From NCBI GenBank assembly GCA_036346405.1, contig CM070567.1:44255633-44319632 (forward strand): a stretch of 64,000 nt of DNA, read 5' to 3'. Both the position numbers and the translations under genes were made by a program. Source of the DNA: Phyllostachys edulis. Lineage: Eukaryota > Streptophyta > Magnoliopsida > Poales > Poaceae. Within the stretch, counting starts at the first letter, position 1, and every line of letters starts with the position of its first letter. Positions 1 through 11,100 of this stretch are shown here, piece by piece. A model generated the notes under the pieces. It did no database searches. It saw only the letters and a list, made by a program, of their open reading frames with translations, and was not told where the DNA came from.

Positions 1-597
1 GCTTTCACCGGTGGTCCCAAAAACGGTTGTGGCCGACTCCTTATCCTCTACTCTCCTTGTTCCTCTCGGTGCAATCGTTCACATTCCAAAAAAACCACCA
101 AGTCTCAACTCCTTCTCTCTTCTTCCACAAACCCATCTCCAAAATCTGTCAAGTTTGTGGATTTTTCTTGGATCTCTAACTGGAAACTGATCATTGAGAT
201 AATATCTCATCCATTCCTCTAGGTAAATGCCTTTGGAATCATCTCTTTTCTCAATTTTGGCATAAATATCTTTTTCTAGGGTTTGAACAAAATGTGATGA
301 TTTGATTGATTTCTTTTGGGAAAAACGGTTATAACTAGTATTTGGTGACATATTATGTCTATTCCATGATTTATCTCATGCCAAATACTAGCAAATTACA
401 AATTTGATCAAATACCCTAAGAACTCCCTATGGGTGCGGTACTACCACCCGAGGATTGTGGTACTACTTCTAGCCGGTAATACCGGAGCTCCAACTGCGG
501 TACTACTGCTCCTACAGAGACAAGTTGAAATATCATGCTCCTTTACTTCAATCCTATCATACATGTATCCTAATTGTTGTTTCTTATCGTAGCAAAC

Positions 598-1549
598 ATG
601 CCTCGCAATTCTGGCCCTTCTTCATCAAAAGGAAAAGAGAAAGTTGAATATTTGACTGAGGATGAGTTCGAAGAAGAATCAATTGACAATGACACAAGTG
701 ATGAGGACTACATACCAAATCGAACTCCCTTCTTTGTTGCAGATCCAAGGAAGATAAGAGGTGAAACTATACAACCATGAGGCATGCAAATCAGTTTTTA
801 CTACCCAAGATTGCTATTGATCCATTCTTTCACACAAAGTTCTAAGAGGATGTATTCTATCATGTCTATGACAGAAAGAACTTTGCTAATCATCAATTTG
901 TGACTTGGGATCATCTCAATCAAAATCCGTACTTCAATGGACTCCATTACACATTCAACCGAGTAAAGCTGGATAATTTTGTAACCTTGAAATGTGATTA
1001 TGATGCTAGAACCATCAAGCAGTTCTATGCCACAATCCATATCTCTCTAGAGTATGATTCTCTCACTTGGATTACTACCTCTCATCAACTTACTACTTCA
1101 AAGGTGGACTACCACGAAACTTGGCGCACCCCTACGCCTCAGAGTGGATCTGTGGCCATGAAGGTACATCTTGGGGAACCCTAGGATTTGACTAAGATCG
1201 ATGAACTATATGCATCTCAACCCTTTGTGTGTGGAAAAGCAACTGGACTACTACCTATGCCCAGTATCATAAAAAACAATTGAGAGCAACTTTCTTTCCC
1301 AAAGGAGGCAGCAATGATAAGGTTCATCGCAAGATGTGGAATAATATCTATCATATTTTGAAGGGCACAAAATTTGATATTGTCGACTTCATCATAACTA
1401 AGATTGCTTTTTCAAAAAGCAATGCAGAGGACACAATTTTATATGCTCTCTGCATTATAAAGCTGATTCGAGACAAGTTTGATTTTTACCTTGCTAGTGA
1501 CACAGTTCTTACAGAATTCAAACCAAGCATCACCCCTCCTTTTGAGTGA
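598..1549 (+). pseudogene. Decayed gag-like retrotransposon ORF
   Basis: An ATG at 598 opens an acidic, serine-rich N-terminus (MPRNSGPSSSKGKEK, then an EDEFEEES stretch). The reading then jumps frame around 780, and further blocks appear at 900-1184 and 1229-1549. The blocks resemble the gag-like proteins of non-autonomous grass retrotransposons: a 'WDHLNQNPYFNGLHYTFNR' type segment, a 'DSLTWITTS' segment, and a C-terminal segment with a Trp-Asn-Asn-Ile-Tyr motif. At least two frameshifts and one stop (after 1181) break it. No zinc knuckle, protease or polymerase follows before the purine tract, so the element probably never carried pol or has lost it. I recognise the family only by general resemblance. 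Confidence 0.55.
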
Positions 1550-2135
1550 TTCTTTTGGGTACTTGATGCCAAAGGGGGAGAGATTAAGGGGGAGCCAGGA
1601 GATCAAGGGGGAGTCTAGAAGAAATGGATTATGAAGACTCTTCTATTATATCTTATATCTTATTATCTGTTTGGATTTGTAATGACTCCTTTTGTTTGGA
1701 CTATTTGGTCTTATGTTTGCTGGTAATAGTCTAAGTGAAACTTGACGTTTTGTGGTGCTTATGATATGCTACATAACTATAGTTTCTTATGTTTATCAAA
1801 GTTTATATTATCAAGCATCTTTGTCATGATTGTTATCTTTTATGCTTAAATGAAAAACTCTTCTATGATCCTCATATTCAATAAATAAAGGAAACTCCGT
1901 CAAAATTTTCAAAAATCCACACATGTGCATGAAAATCACTTCATGAACCTATATGCACATATTTAGGGAGAGATTTGTTTATTCGTTGATTGGCTTTGAG
2001 AGTAACTAATTATTTATCTCTTTTGAACTCATCTCAAGAATTATTTGCAAATCAAAAGTCAAAACAAGAATATACAACTTGGTGTATATTCAAACCTTCA
2101 ATTCATTCATATTGCTTTGGTTCTCATCAATTACC

Positions 2136-2149
2136 AAAAAGGGAGAGAT
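2136..2149 (+). other. Polypurine tract before the 3' LTR
   Basis: A purine run (aaaaagggagagat) sits immediately upstream of the LTR start TGAAAGC at 2150. Its position and composition fit the plus-strand primer of an LTR retrotransposon. Similar purine runs at 1569-1610 may be older or accessory tracts. Confidence 0.55.
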
Positions 2150-2407
2150 TGAAAGCATATAACCTCCTAAAAATAATTTTGGTAATTAATGTCAACAATG
2201 TGTTATGGGGCTAATATGTGTGCACAAATGTTTTAAAGGTTTAGTCCTGGAGTTTGAATGATGACATGAAAATGGCAATGCAAATATAATAAGATATCGA
2301 CATCGCTCAAGATAAAGGTATTATCAATCCTAAGGATCTTTTTATAGTTTTTACCGGTCTCGAAGTTTGGAGAAAAGATCGAATTTATAGGATAAATGTC
2401 GTACTAT

Positions 2408-4767
2408 TGTAATACCCCAAAAGCGTTAGAAAGAATTACCGAGAGAGAATTAAATTGAATTAAGAAAGGGACCAAATAGAAAATAGTTAACTCAATAGAT
2501 GGCGAGGGGGTTTACAGCTAAATTACAACAACTTGGGCCTGGGCTTTGGCCCATGTGGCCTTTTAAGTGGCCGGCCAAGGGGGAGGCACCACCCCCCCCC
2601 CCCAAAACCCTAGCCACCCCTCTAATTCTCCCTCTCTCCCACTTGGTGGTCGCCACCCTCTCTCTCCCCCACCCCATTGGCCGCCTCCCCTGATCTCCCA
2701 TGCCTCCTTGCTGCTAGTCCTCCCCTGCTGTCGACTAAGAAGGTGTTCCCCGCTGCCGGTGTCGAGGAGGAAGAAGGAGGATCGCCTGGGAGATAGATCG
2801 GCCAAGGAAAAGAAATAAGGAGGAAGGAAGAGAAGAGAGGAGAAGATAAAGGAGAGGGATCACCAGTGGGTGCTAGTGTTCTTCAACGTTCATCAAGGGT
2901 AACCTCAATTCCCCCTTTGTTTAGATGTGTTATGGGTTAATTAGTCAATATCGGTAATTAGGTCTGTTCAGGACAGATTGGGTTAGACCGCCGTTTTGAT
3001 ATGGTTAAGGGCAGATTCAGTCCTGGACATCTCCTAAATTAATGTAGAGGACGTCGTCATCTTTCCGTAAAGTGCTAAATCGCGTTATTTGGACCTCTGT
3101 AGCAGAAGTTATGAATTTTATAGCATGACTGTTCTGCCGATCTGTCGGTGTCCTGACAGGTTTTAGTAATCTGGATTAAGAGAATATTTAAATGAACAAT
3201 TAGAGGAGCTCACTATAACAAAAGCTGTATATAATTGTCTCAGCTTTCCAGAAAGCTAAAGAACACGAATTTTGGACAAACGTACTGAAAGTTATGATGG
3301 TTTTAGTATGACTGTCCAGAAATCTGACGCAAATTCGATGTTCTGTTAATTAGCTTAGTAGGGGTATTTAATGGCCGAGTCAAGGAGGCTCATCACCTAG
3401 GATTAGTTGGATAGATTGATAATATTTCCAGAAAGTCCAAGAACACCCTATTGGGACTTCGGTACTAAAAGTTATGGATTTTAGAATGTGACTGTCCACA
3501 GAGGGGACAGATCGACCTTTAGGAGTTGGAAATTGGGATTGCGCTAGATAATATAGCGAGTTCGTATGTACTACTAGTTGTGTTTTTGGTCCAGTACTAT
3601 TGTCTTAGCGTGCTTTATAATTATATTCAGGTGGGGGATTGGTCCCGGGGGCAGCTTCCTCTTCACGTCCTCCGTTCTCGCACGGTGGAGGCAAGTATTT
3701 TGGTTGATAGTTTATTTATGAATGTTTGATAGTGAGTACTAGTGCTTTGATACATGTTTGCTATGCTTGGTTGATAGTGTGACATGTATGTTTAAGTATG
3801 ATGAATGCTTGAGTTATGGCTATAGATTATTCATGTATGTTACTGTTGCTATACATGTTATGTAAAGTTTGAGATTCTTGTATGTTGCTGTTGATATACA
3901 TGTTATTGAAAGATAGGGTATTTGTACATGTGCATATTGAGAGCATACTTGATGACTTGGTCACTGGTGACCAAGATTGTATATTTGAGGTCCCCGTCAT
4001 GTAGATGACGGGCTTGTGGTCCCCACATTCGTGGAGTGTGGGCATCGATTAGAGGTCCCCATCATGAGGATGATGGGCTGTGGTCCCTATACTTGTGGAG
4101 TATAGGCTCTTGGTCCTTGTGCTAGAGGGCACAGGCAAAGGTATACATCGACGGTTGTATACCTCGTATTACCGGTAAATTGCGAAAAGAGTAAAAGAGA
4201 AAAAGATGCATTGCACATTCGCATTACATAAAACATGTGAGATGTTTTAGAGTAAAGCTTTGGTATTGAGTGTTGAAGTTATAACTGTGAGTTTAAAGTT
4301 TTATGATTGATACTTGCTGAGTCTTTGGGCTCACTCTTGCTTTTGTTGTGATTTTAGGTACCAATTGCAAGAACGGCATGCATGGGAGGGAGTAGGCTTG
4401 ATTTGGATGCACACACTGCCACACATCCTTAAAAGTTGATTAAATCTTAGATCATATCATAATAAATGAGTAAACTGCTTAAGGACTAATTATGGTTATG
4501 CTTCATTGTATTGGTTTGTTTGTAATAATGATGAGTAGTTTATTTTGGATATCTTTGAATATGCTTTGGTTGTTTAGCATATTTTGAATGCCATTGATGA
4601 CTCTGAATGTTGGATTAATTATTTATGATATTTCTTAATTGTTGGAACCTCTGTATAGTTAAATATACAAAGGAGGTTCTGCCGAAATTTGGTAAATTGT
4701 CTTAGAATAGATTGGTTTAATATTATTTTAGTAACATTCCAGGCTCATATTAGGCTGGGGTGTTACA
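2408..4767 (+). mobile_element. 2.36-kb solo LTR (gypsy type) with TSD actat
   Basis: This segment begins TGTAATACCCC and ends GGGGTGTTACA, so the ends form an 11-bp inverted repeat with one mismatch. It is flanked by the perfect 5-bp duplication actat (2403-2407 and 4768-4772). There is no internal coding region, primer-binding site or second LTR, so it is best read as a solo LTR left by LTR-LTR recombination. It holds a GC-rich stretch with a poly-C run (2580-2810), three diverged copies of a segment with a 'gttatg-ttt-atgactgtcc' core (about 3090-3150, 3270-3330 and 3455-3510), and a run of hairpins (3956-4163). The strand is given as the direction from TGTAATACCCC to GGGGTGTTACA. It may belong to a Tekay/Del-like family. 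Confidence 0.85.
3956..4163 (+). repeat. Run of seven consecutive short hairpins in the solo LTR
   Basis: Seven inverted repeats follow one another: 3956-3975 (arms CTTGGTCAC/GTGACCAAG), 3993-4012 (CCCGTCAT/ATGACGGG), 4022-4042 (CCCACATTC/GAGTGTGGG, one G-T pair), 4058-4077 (CCCATCAT/ATGATGGG), 4086-4106 (CCTATACT/AGTATAGG), 4116-4135 (CTTGTGC/GCACAGG, one G-T pair) and 4140-4163 (GGTATACA/TGTATACC). Units 2-6 share a 'ggtcc...ggc' frame, but their arm sequences differ while pairing is kept. Confidence 0.85.
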
Positions 4768-5317
4768 ACTATAAAGAGGGATCATGGCTAGTAGCTTGAG
4801 AATTAATTTTGTGCCAACTTAATCAACTAGGAGTCATGCATTGTATTTAGAATAACTTATGGAAAAAGTCTTTAAGCAAAAACAGCAGTACCGCAATGTC
4901 GTATGACCAAATTCTAGTTGGCGGTACGTATATTATAGAGAGCATATTTTTGGGAGTTTCTTCTCCCCTGAAGAACAGTATGATCGCATCTTTAGAGTGG
5001 CACTACTGCAGCACGGTAGGACCGATGTTTACATGGTGGTACGTAATTTTCAGAGAGGATGTTTTTGTAATTCTTTCATCCTTTGGAAATCAGTAGTTCC
5101 GTTTTAGCCGAGCGGTGCTACCACTGTGTAGTAGTACCAGAGCTTGTGAGTGTGGTAGTACCACACCTTTATATAATGGCTAGCTCAGAAGTATTAAATG
5201 AACAACAGTTGACCATTGAATAGTGAGTGCGGAAGTACTAGGTTTCTATAGCGGTACTACCGCAAATGCTGATTTTTTTCTGAGATCAGTTTCAAATGGA
5301 TAGTTTTGTGGTTGAGG

Positions 5318-5329
5318 GCTATAAATACC
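5318..5329 (+). promoter_or_regulatory. LTR TATA box
   Basis: The sequence gctATAAATAcc lies in the 3' LTR, followed by a C-rich stretch and then a leader with agaacc/ttgcacctc-like sequence. Its position inside the LTR fits the core promoter of the Copia element. I call it from the motif only. Confidence 0.5.
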
Positions 5330-6039
5330 CCCTCACGTGCACCAAACTCAGAACCTTGGACCTCATTGAATACATTTGAGCATCTAGTGCACTCTCTACA
5401 ACACATTTGCTCATATTTCACATTTTGAGGTAGTTGAGAGCATTCAAGTGCATTACATCATTAGTTGATCTCTTTGGCACTTGATAATCTTCAAGCAAGC
5501 ACTGTGATTTGTTACTCTTGGTGCTTGCCGGCACCTAGACAGTTTGGAGAATGTTTGCGCGGTGATCTCTTCAAGAAGAGTGTGAAGAGGCCCGGCAACG
5601 ATTGTGATTGGTTTGGTGCTCACCATCTCTCGAGAGGAGGAAGAACAACCTTAATGGAATCGAGGTGTTGAGGCTTAATTTGTGGAGCCGGTCCAATCCG
5701 TTTGGACTTACGTCAATGTGGATCAGTGAAGACCTGCAAGTCTTCGATACCACGTGGAAAACATCACTTGTCTACATTGTGGTTTTTGTCTCTTGGCTTT
5801 ACTCTTCCGTATTTACATTTCTAGCTCTTACTTGTGTAGAATTGCTTAGCGAGAATTGTTTTTAGTATTGCCATAATCTTAGGGTGTCCTAGTGAAAAGC
5901 TTAGAATTTATCTCTTGACTTGTGCTAAAATTCTTTAATGAGATCATTCTTATTAAAATTGGTAATTAGAGCAGAAGAATTTTATAAACCTCCCATTCAC
6001 CCCTCGCCCCCACTAGTCGATCATTATTGATCCTAATAT

Positions 6040-9000
6040 ATCGCGGCATGCTCTGCGTCGCAGCGAGAGAGAGTGTCGGCCACCGTGTTGAGATGACTAG
6101 GACAGTACTCGACCGTGAAGTTGTAGCCGAACAACTTGCTCACCCATTGATGTTGAGGAATAGTAGAGACTCGTTGGTCCAGCAGGAACTTCAAACTGTA
6201 GTGATCTGTACGCACGCGGAAGATGCGACCCCAAATATACGGTCACCAGTGGCGAACAGCTTGCACCAATCCAATGAGCTCCCATTCGTACGCGGCCAAT
6301 TTAACATGGTGTACCTTAATTGGTTTGGTGAAGAAGGCCAACGGACCCGTGCCTTGGTGAAGGACCACGCAGAATCCCGTACCAGAGGCATCACACTCGA
6401 CGATGAATGCCGCAGCAAAGTTTGTTAGTTGGAGCACTGGTGCCGTGGAGAGGGCCACCATGAAGGCCTGAAAAGCATGTTCTGCCTCCCGCGACTAGTG
6501 GAAGGACTCCTTTTTGAGGAGTTTGGTGAGTGGCGCGGCGATGATGCCAAAGTCACGGATGAATTTGTGGTAGTATCCCGCAAGTCCAAGGAACCCGCGT
6601 AATCCCCGAGCCATAGGAGGTGTAGGCCATGTTTTGACAGTTGGACCTTGTCTTCATCCATGGCGACCCCATCTGTGGATATCACGTGGCCGAGGTAGGC
6701 AACCATGGTCGCGCCAAACGTACACTTGGAACGCTTGAGATGGAGTTGGTGATGACGAATGATGAGCAATACCACACGGAGATGGTGCATATGCTCTGGC
6801 CAAGACGAGTTGTAGACCAAAATATCGCCAAAGAACACAAGCAAAAAACGGCAGAGATAAGACCGGTGTATCTCGTTCATCAAAGCATGAAAAGTAGCTG
6901 GCACAATAGTTAGGCCAAAAGGCATCACCAGGAACTCAAAGTGACCATGATGAGTTCAGAACACAATCTTCTCCACATCGACTGGGTGCATGCGCACCTG
7001 GTGGTAGTCAGAACGGAAGTCTATCTTGGAGAAGAAGCGAACGCCACACAATTCATCAATAAGCTCATCGGCGACCGGTATCGAGAACTTATCTTTCGCC
7101 GTTAGCTCCTTGAGAGCTCAATAATCAACACAAAAGCACCATGATCCATCCTGTTTCTTGACAAGGAGGACTGGTGAAGAAAACGTCGAGCTACTACAGC
7201 GGATGGTCCCTTGTTGTAGCATGGCCGAACATTGGCGCTCCAGTTCATCATTCTAAAGGTGCGGGTAGCTGTATGGCCAGACTGCCATAAGTGCTAACCC
7301 CAGTAGGAGGTGAATTTGATGGTCTACAGTGCGTTCCAGTGGAAGACCGATGGGTTTTGCGAAGAGGCCAATGAATTCTTGCAATAGGGTGTCGAGGAGC
7401 TCGCCATTTGCACAGGTGGCCATACAGGCAGCTGTGTGCGAGGCAACCATGCTGTGCCATTGAATCTAGCGGCCCTTACACCAGAACGTCATGTGGAGGT
7501 TATCGAAGTCCCACAAGATGGGACCGAGTGTACGGAGCCACTGAATTCCAAGTACGATGTCCAAGCCGCCGAGTGGAATGGCGAGGCTGTCCACCATGAG
7601 GTGCTTGCCGTCGATGTGTAGGGGCATGCTGCGGCGGAGACCACCGCTAGTGACATGGTCGCCATTGGCGACCCGACACGTAGTCCCAAGCGCGGTTCTA
7701 GCATCAAACCAGTGCTGGCTACCGTGCTATCGCTGATGAAATTATGTGTGGATCCCGAGTCGAGGAGTGTAATGAAGTCTGTCGTGCTGATGGTGACGCG
7801 TAGCTGTAGGGTTTCATTAGCACGAATGCTCTACAACCCTGTGAGTGTGTGAAGAGACACTGTCGGCGTATGCTCCACGGGGTCGAAGGCTTCGTCACCC
7901 GGCCCTTCCTCATCGTAGTTGTCGACCTCAAGATAAAAGAGGTGCTGACAACGATGACCACAGACATACTGCTCATCGCAGTTGAAGCACATGCCTTGCT
8001 TTCATCGTTCGGCCATCTCAGGTGGGCTGAGACGGCGAATGGGACGACTAGCAGGTGGCGGTGGCGGCACTGGTGTCATTGCGGTTCCTCTGGGGCCTGA
8101 TGACCGAGGCATGACTGGTATGGGCACACATGGCCGCTGCCATCTAGTGGGTCACCACCCTTGGCGAGGACCGCCGGTCAGTAGCACAGTCGACGTTGCC
8201 TGTGTCCGTAGCTCATAGGCGCGGGCAAGGCTCATCGTCACCTGCAAGTCGGGAGGGTTCTGAAGCTCCACGTCAATCCACAGTTGATCGGGGAGGCCGG
8301 ATGTGAAAAGCTACATCTAATTTATCTGAGTGAGAGCTTCGGTGCGACAGAGGAGCTCCAAGAACATGTCGATGTAGTCTTGCACTGCATTGCCAAAAGG
8401 CAAACGTGCGAGGGTGCCCAACGGATTGCTTCCAATTGGGGGGCCTAAACCGAAGGTGACAAAGCTCCTTAAGGCGCGACCACGAGGGTACTCCTGCGTC
8501 GCATTCCAACTGTTAATACCAATGCTGAGCGATGCCTGTGAGATGATAGGATGCCAACCAGACTTTGTCGACCTCCTCCGTTCACTGGCCGTAGAAGAAT
8601 TGCTCGTATCGATTGATCCATGCCAACGGATCATCCTTGCCCTCATATGTAGGAAATTCTAATTTGTGGTAGCGAGGAACACTTAAAGCATGGCTATGCT
8701 CAGTTTGAGTGGGTGTAATGTGAGGGATATGTGGTTGAATCATGCGAGTATCTTGTGGGAAGGGAGGGAATTGGGTAGTGGTGTATGGTATATATGGCAC
8801 AACTGATGGCATGGTAGTGGCAGTGGGCATGGGCGACGTGTGGGTGTATGCGGTGGTGGAAGTGGGCGTCGGGGGAGTGTGGATGTATGCGGTGGTGGTG
8901 GTGGATGCAAGTTGGAAATGGGCATATTGGGCGGCAATGGCGGAAACTGGAAGTCGTGGTGCTGAGGAAGATTGGCCCTCGGATGTGGCAATCATTGGGA

Positions 9001-9181
9001 CAACCGGCGATTGCGGCAATATGGTCGGCAACTCCACTGCCGAACATTTCTCCATGGCCGTCAGGCGATTGGTGACATCTCCCATATGCTGTTGCTTGCC
9101 GTCGATGCGAGTAGTCAATGCCTGAATAGCCTGTAGGAGTTGCGCCATGGATACATCTTCTCCAGCTTCAGAGATGGACAT
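6040..9181 (-). pseudogene. Gypsy gag-pol pseudogene (gag, PR, RT, RNase H)
   Basis: The minus-strand ATG at 9181 opens a gag with MSISEAGEDVS, a Thr/Pro-rich linker, and the conserved 'LEFPTYEGKDDPLAWINRYE' motif (about 8590-8650). Gag core remnants follow (LARLPFGNAVQDYIDMF, about 8390). A cysteine-containing zinc-knuckle remnant lies near 7950-8000, and a protease remnant (DSGSTHNFI-like) near 7700-7750. RT covers about 6560-7230, with 'MPFGLT' and the active-site box reading FFGDILVYN, so the first catalytic Asp is Gly. RNase H covers about 6040-6460 (VECDASGTGF, then AAYEWELIGLVQAVRHW and HQWVSKLFG). Several stops and frameshifts are present. The copy cannot make an active polymerase. 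Confidence 0.8.
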
Positions 9182-9201
9182 GGTGGTGGTGGGTGGAGGT
9201 G

Positions 9202-9213
9202 GATCTGATACCA
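9202..9213 (-). other. Primer-binding site of the gypsy element
   Basis: On the minus strand this reads TGGTATCAGATC. That is one base off the initiator-Met tRNA complement TGGTATCAGAGC used by most plant LTR elements. It lies four bases inside a putative LTR edge (plus-strand TGG at 9217) and about 20 bases before the gag ATG at 9181. Confidence 0.6.
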
Positions 9214-9216
9214 AGT

Positions 9217-9780
9217 TGGTATAACCTAGGTTGCGAAGGGGATAGTCGTGGGTAACAGGGAGCTTTGGCCGGTAATTTCGGCAACCCAGCGCCGTGATGG
9301 CTACCTGGCGCACAACAAGGAGGAGAGGATGATTCAGGAATTAGAGAAGGAGATTGGGATTGGAGTTTTTTTATTTTTCCTTCCTTCCGAAAACACAATT
9401 GTCGCATGCCACTTATAGATGTGGCCCGGTGATCACAAATCAATCTCTAACGATTGCTTTCCTAAAAATCATTTAACTAATTGGATCACGATTTGATCTC
9501 TAACTTTAAGTAGACAATCCTAAAGATAACTTTCTGATTTAGAGATAACATGCCAAATAAAAATAAGATCCCTTAATTGCGATTTCCTTCCGCCGGCCGC
9601 ACCATGGCTCCAGCCCCACCAGACGCACAGTTGACGCTACGTCGACGATACGGAAATCCCCATATGACAGTTTTGGGAGGTAACTGGGGACACCAATGAA
9701 CCACACGTGCATCAATGCAGCAACCACACAAAAAGACAGATCACTACTTCCATGCTAACCTTCTGCCAGTACTACAACAA
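9217..9780 (-). repeat. Probable 5' LTR of the gypsy element (outer edge uncertain)
   Basis: The sequence beyond the primer-binding site should be the 5' LTR. On the minus strand it contains a TATA-like CTATAAGTGG (around 9412-9421) and a pyrimidine-rich leader. The outer edge is not fixed: a minus-strand TGTTGTAGTAC start near 9776 is one candidate. No second LTR is present for comparison. Confidence 0.35.
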
Positions 9781-9959
9781 GAAGCAACCGACAAGCGCAC
9801 AAGCATTACCAGATGAGCTACCAACACCCAAAAAGCACAACACCAAGTATCATGAGATGTCTGACTAAAGAACATATCATATAGACATCGCGCAAACTAT
9901 GTAGATGCATAGCTTCATATCGTACGTCCATTCTGCTTCAGATTCAGCAGCTACATTCT

Positions 9960-10200
9960 GATTTCAACCATGAGACTTTTCCACCTTCAGTTGATCCCTC
10001 CTCCAACTTCAAGAGCACCTCCCAATATTGCAAGAAAGATACAAGTTTTTATAAAACCTATGATGGATGCGACATAAATTTTCCTTCTATAGCCATTTTA
10101 TTCCTAGTAGTCCAAAGGGTAAAACAAGTTGCAGCAAGGCCAAACCACATCACTCCTCGCTCCCTTAACTCTTGTATTTTCAATCTGCTCCCAAACAATA
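9960..10200 (-). mobile_element. LINE-like 3' coding fragment
   Basis: On the minus strand from about 10190, one frame reads a segment ending in CFTLWTTRNKMAIEGKF, followed by a stop at 10058. A further block (LVSFLQYWEVLLK) follows in the next 70 bases. The Leu-Trp-x-x-Arg-Asn core and the following 'fLQkW' type block are characteristic of the C-terminal zf-RVT region of plant non-LTR reverse transcriptase proteins. The fragment is 5'-truncated at about 10200 and has stops. A poly(A) tail was not located. Confidence 0.5.
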
Positions 10201-10414
10201 AGAAGTCTAATTTACATAGTAAACTATCACGAAAGTCTAATTTACACCCTCAACTACGAAACCTTCTAGATAACACACTCAACTTTGAATACCGGTGCAA
10301 ATAACCCCCTTGCCTTAAACCACCATGTTTTTTCACTGACATGGCAACCTACAAGGGAATATACGTTGATGTGGCGTCCCAATCAGTTGTAAATGGTGAA
10401 GTCAGGGAAAAAAG
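10201..10414. other. Left flank of Copia-A, unassigned repeat
   Basis: No coding region is recognised. It reads as AT-rich non-coding sequence with a 'caactacgaaa...ctcaactttgaatac' type wording common in grass intergenic repeats. The last bases, gggaaaaaag, abut Copia-A. The sequence on the other side of Copia-A (48931 onward) begins aaaaaagtac, so the two flanks were once contiguous. Confidence 0.5.
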
Positions 10415-10619
10415 TGTTAAATAACATAGTCGTCGCAAGAGAAAAACTAAGTCAATCACCAATAAGAGAGAATAGATGGAGACACAGTATAGAGGAACCT
10501 CTTTGTTTATTGCTATCAATGCTTTTCGTGTATATGTGAGGTTCTATTTATAGACTAAACCCACCAAGGGTACTTTTGGTGTTATGCCCATCAACCCCTT
10601 GGTCAAGGGTTTCTTAACA
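10415..10619 (-). repeat. Copia-A 3' LTR
   Basis: The 205-bp copy begins tgttaaataacatagtcg on the plus strand and ends ttcttaaca. It aligns along its full length with 48727-48930, including the shared 'ctctttgtttattgctatc' block. A polypurine tract, reading GAAGGAGGAG on the minus strand, lies directly inside it at 10620-10629. Confidence 0.9.
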
Positions 10620-10789
10620 CTCCTCCTTCGACGAATATTGTGTCTTGCACATGTCTCATTAAAATCTTCTGCCAAAAACCCAGTGGGAAAAAAGAGATAG
10701 AGAAAAGAGTGCATTGCATCCACAAGTTGTATTGTATTGGTGCCTCGTTAAAAACCTTCACTACTACAGAAATGCTAATACTGGACGCC

Positions 10790-11100
10790 TGATCACAGAC
10801 GGTTCATCGAAACCGCTCAGATAAACACAATCTCGCACGGTTTTTGTTTACGCACCGCTCGTGTTATTCTCGCGCTAAAAACCGCTCAGGAAGATGTCAT
10901 ATCACGAGCGGTTCATGTTTGGAACCGTCAGGATACTTCACGACGGTTCTAAACATGAACCGCCTGTGATATTACCGAATATCACGAGCGGTTTTTGGTT
11001 AGAACCGTCTCGTGATACTTCATGATTTGGTTCCAAACATGAACCGCTCGTGATATTACCCAATATCACGCACGGTTCATGTTTGGAACCGCCCATGATA
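10790..11100. repeat. CACTA 5' subterminal palindrome block
   Basis: Repeated units of the form 'tatcacgagcggttc ... gaaccgctcgtgat' alternate as inverted pairs, so each pair can form a hairpin. Such subterminal repeats are the known binding sites of the small CACTA-encoded DNA-binding protein in characterised elements. A TATA-like tatatagc follows at 11118-11125, placing the block just upstream of the transposase gene. Confidence 0.85.

Larger units (their letters stand above)
2150..6035 (+). repeat. 3' LTR of the first Copia element, split by a solo LTR
   Basis: The LTR begins TGAAAGC at 2150, runs to 2407, and resumes at 4773 after the nested solo LTR. It ends near 6035, for a net length of about 1.5 kb. 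It contains a TATA box (5320-5327), a short pyrimidine-rich terminus, and several copies of a gcggtactaccgc-type palindrome (for example near 5250). Without the 5' LTR in the window the ends cannot be confirmed by comparison. Confidence 0.6.
1..6036 (+). mobile_element. 3' part of SIRE/Maximus-like Copia element
   Basis: The window opens inside a Copia-type element read on the plus strand. In order it holds a leader (1-597), a decayed gag-like ORF (598-1549), purine-rich tracts (around 1569-1610 and again at 2136-2149) and a 3' LTR starting TGAAAGC at 2150. The LTR ends near 6035, after the pyrimidine-rich 'cacccctcgcccccactag' type terminus that is familiar from SIRE-like grass LTRs. The 5' LTR and pol lie outside the window or are missing. 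The LTR is interrupted by a solo LTR (2408-4767). Family assignment rests on the LTR start, LTR end and purine tract, so it is probable rather than certain. The exact right edge is unclear because it abuts a truncated gypsy element. Confidence 0.65.
6036..9219 (-). mobile_element. Truncated Ty3/gypsy element (gag to RNase H), minus strand
   Basis: Reading the minus strand from 9219, there is a primer-binding-site-like sequence, a short leader, gag from 9181, a protease region, reverse transcriptase and RNase H. The reading stops at 6036, right after the end of RNase H, where the neighbouring Copia LTR begins. Integrase and the 3' LTR are absent. The RT and RNase H motifs resemble chromovirus elements of the Reina type, but I cannot fix the clade by eye. 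Confidence 0.75.

Noticed and set aside
79..351. 90-codon minus-strand ORF at the window start
   Set aside because: It lies antisense to the leader of the first Copia element, with no recognisable domain.
2492..2818. Overlapping ORFs on both strands near the poly-C run
   Set aside because: Low-complexity GC-rich LTR sequence opens all frames; the region is inside the solo LTR 2408-4767.
3956..4163. The hairpin run as a CRISPR array
   Set aside because: The repeats are not identical, no unique spacers separate them, and the sequence is a plant LTR.
8582..9313. 243-codon minus-strand ORF as a possible host protein
   Set aside because: It contains the gypsy gag motif ending LAWINRYEQFF and overlaps the primer-binding site and LTR edge; the real gag start is the internal ATG at 9181.
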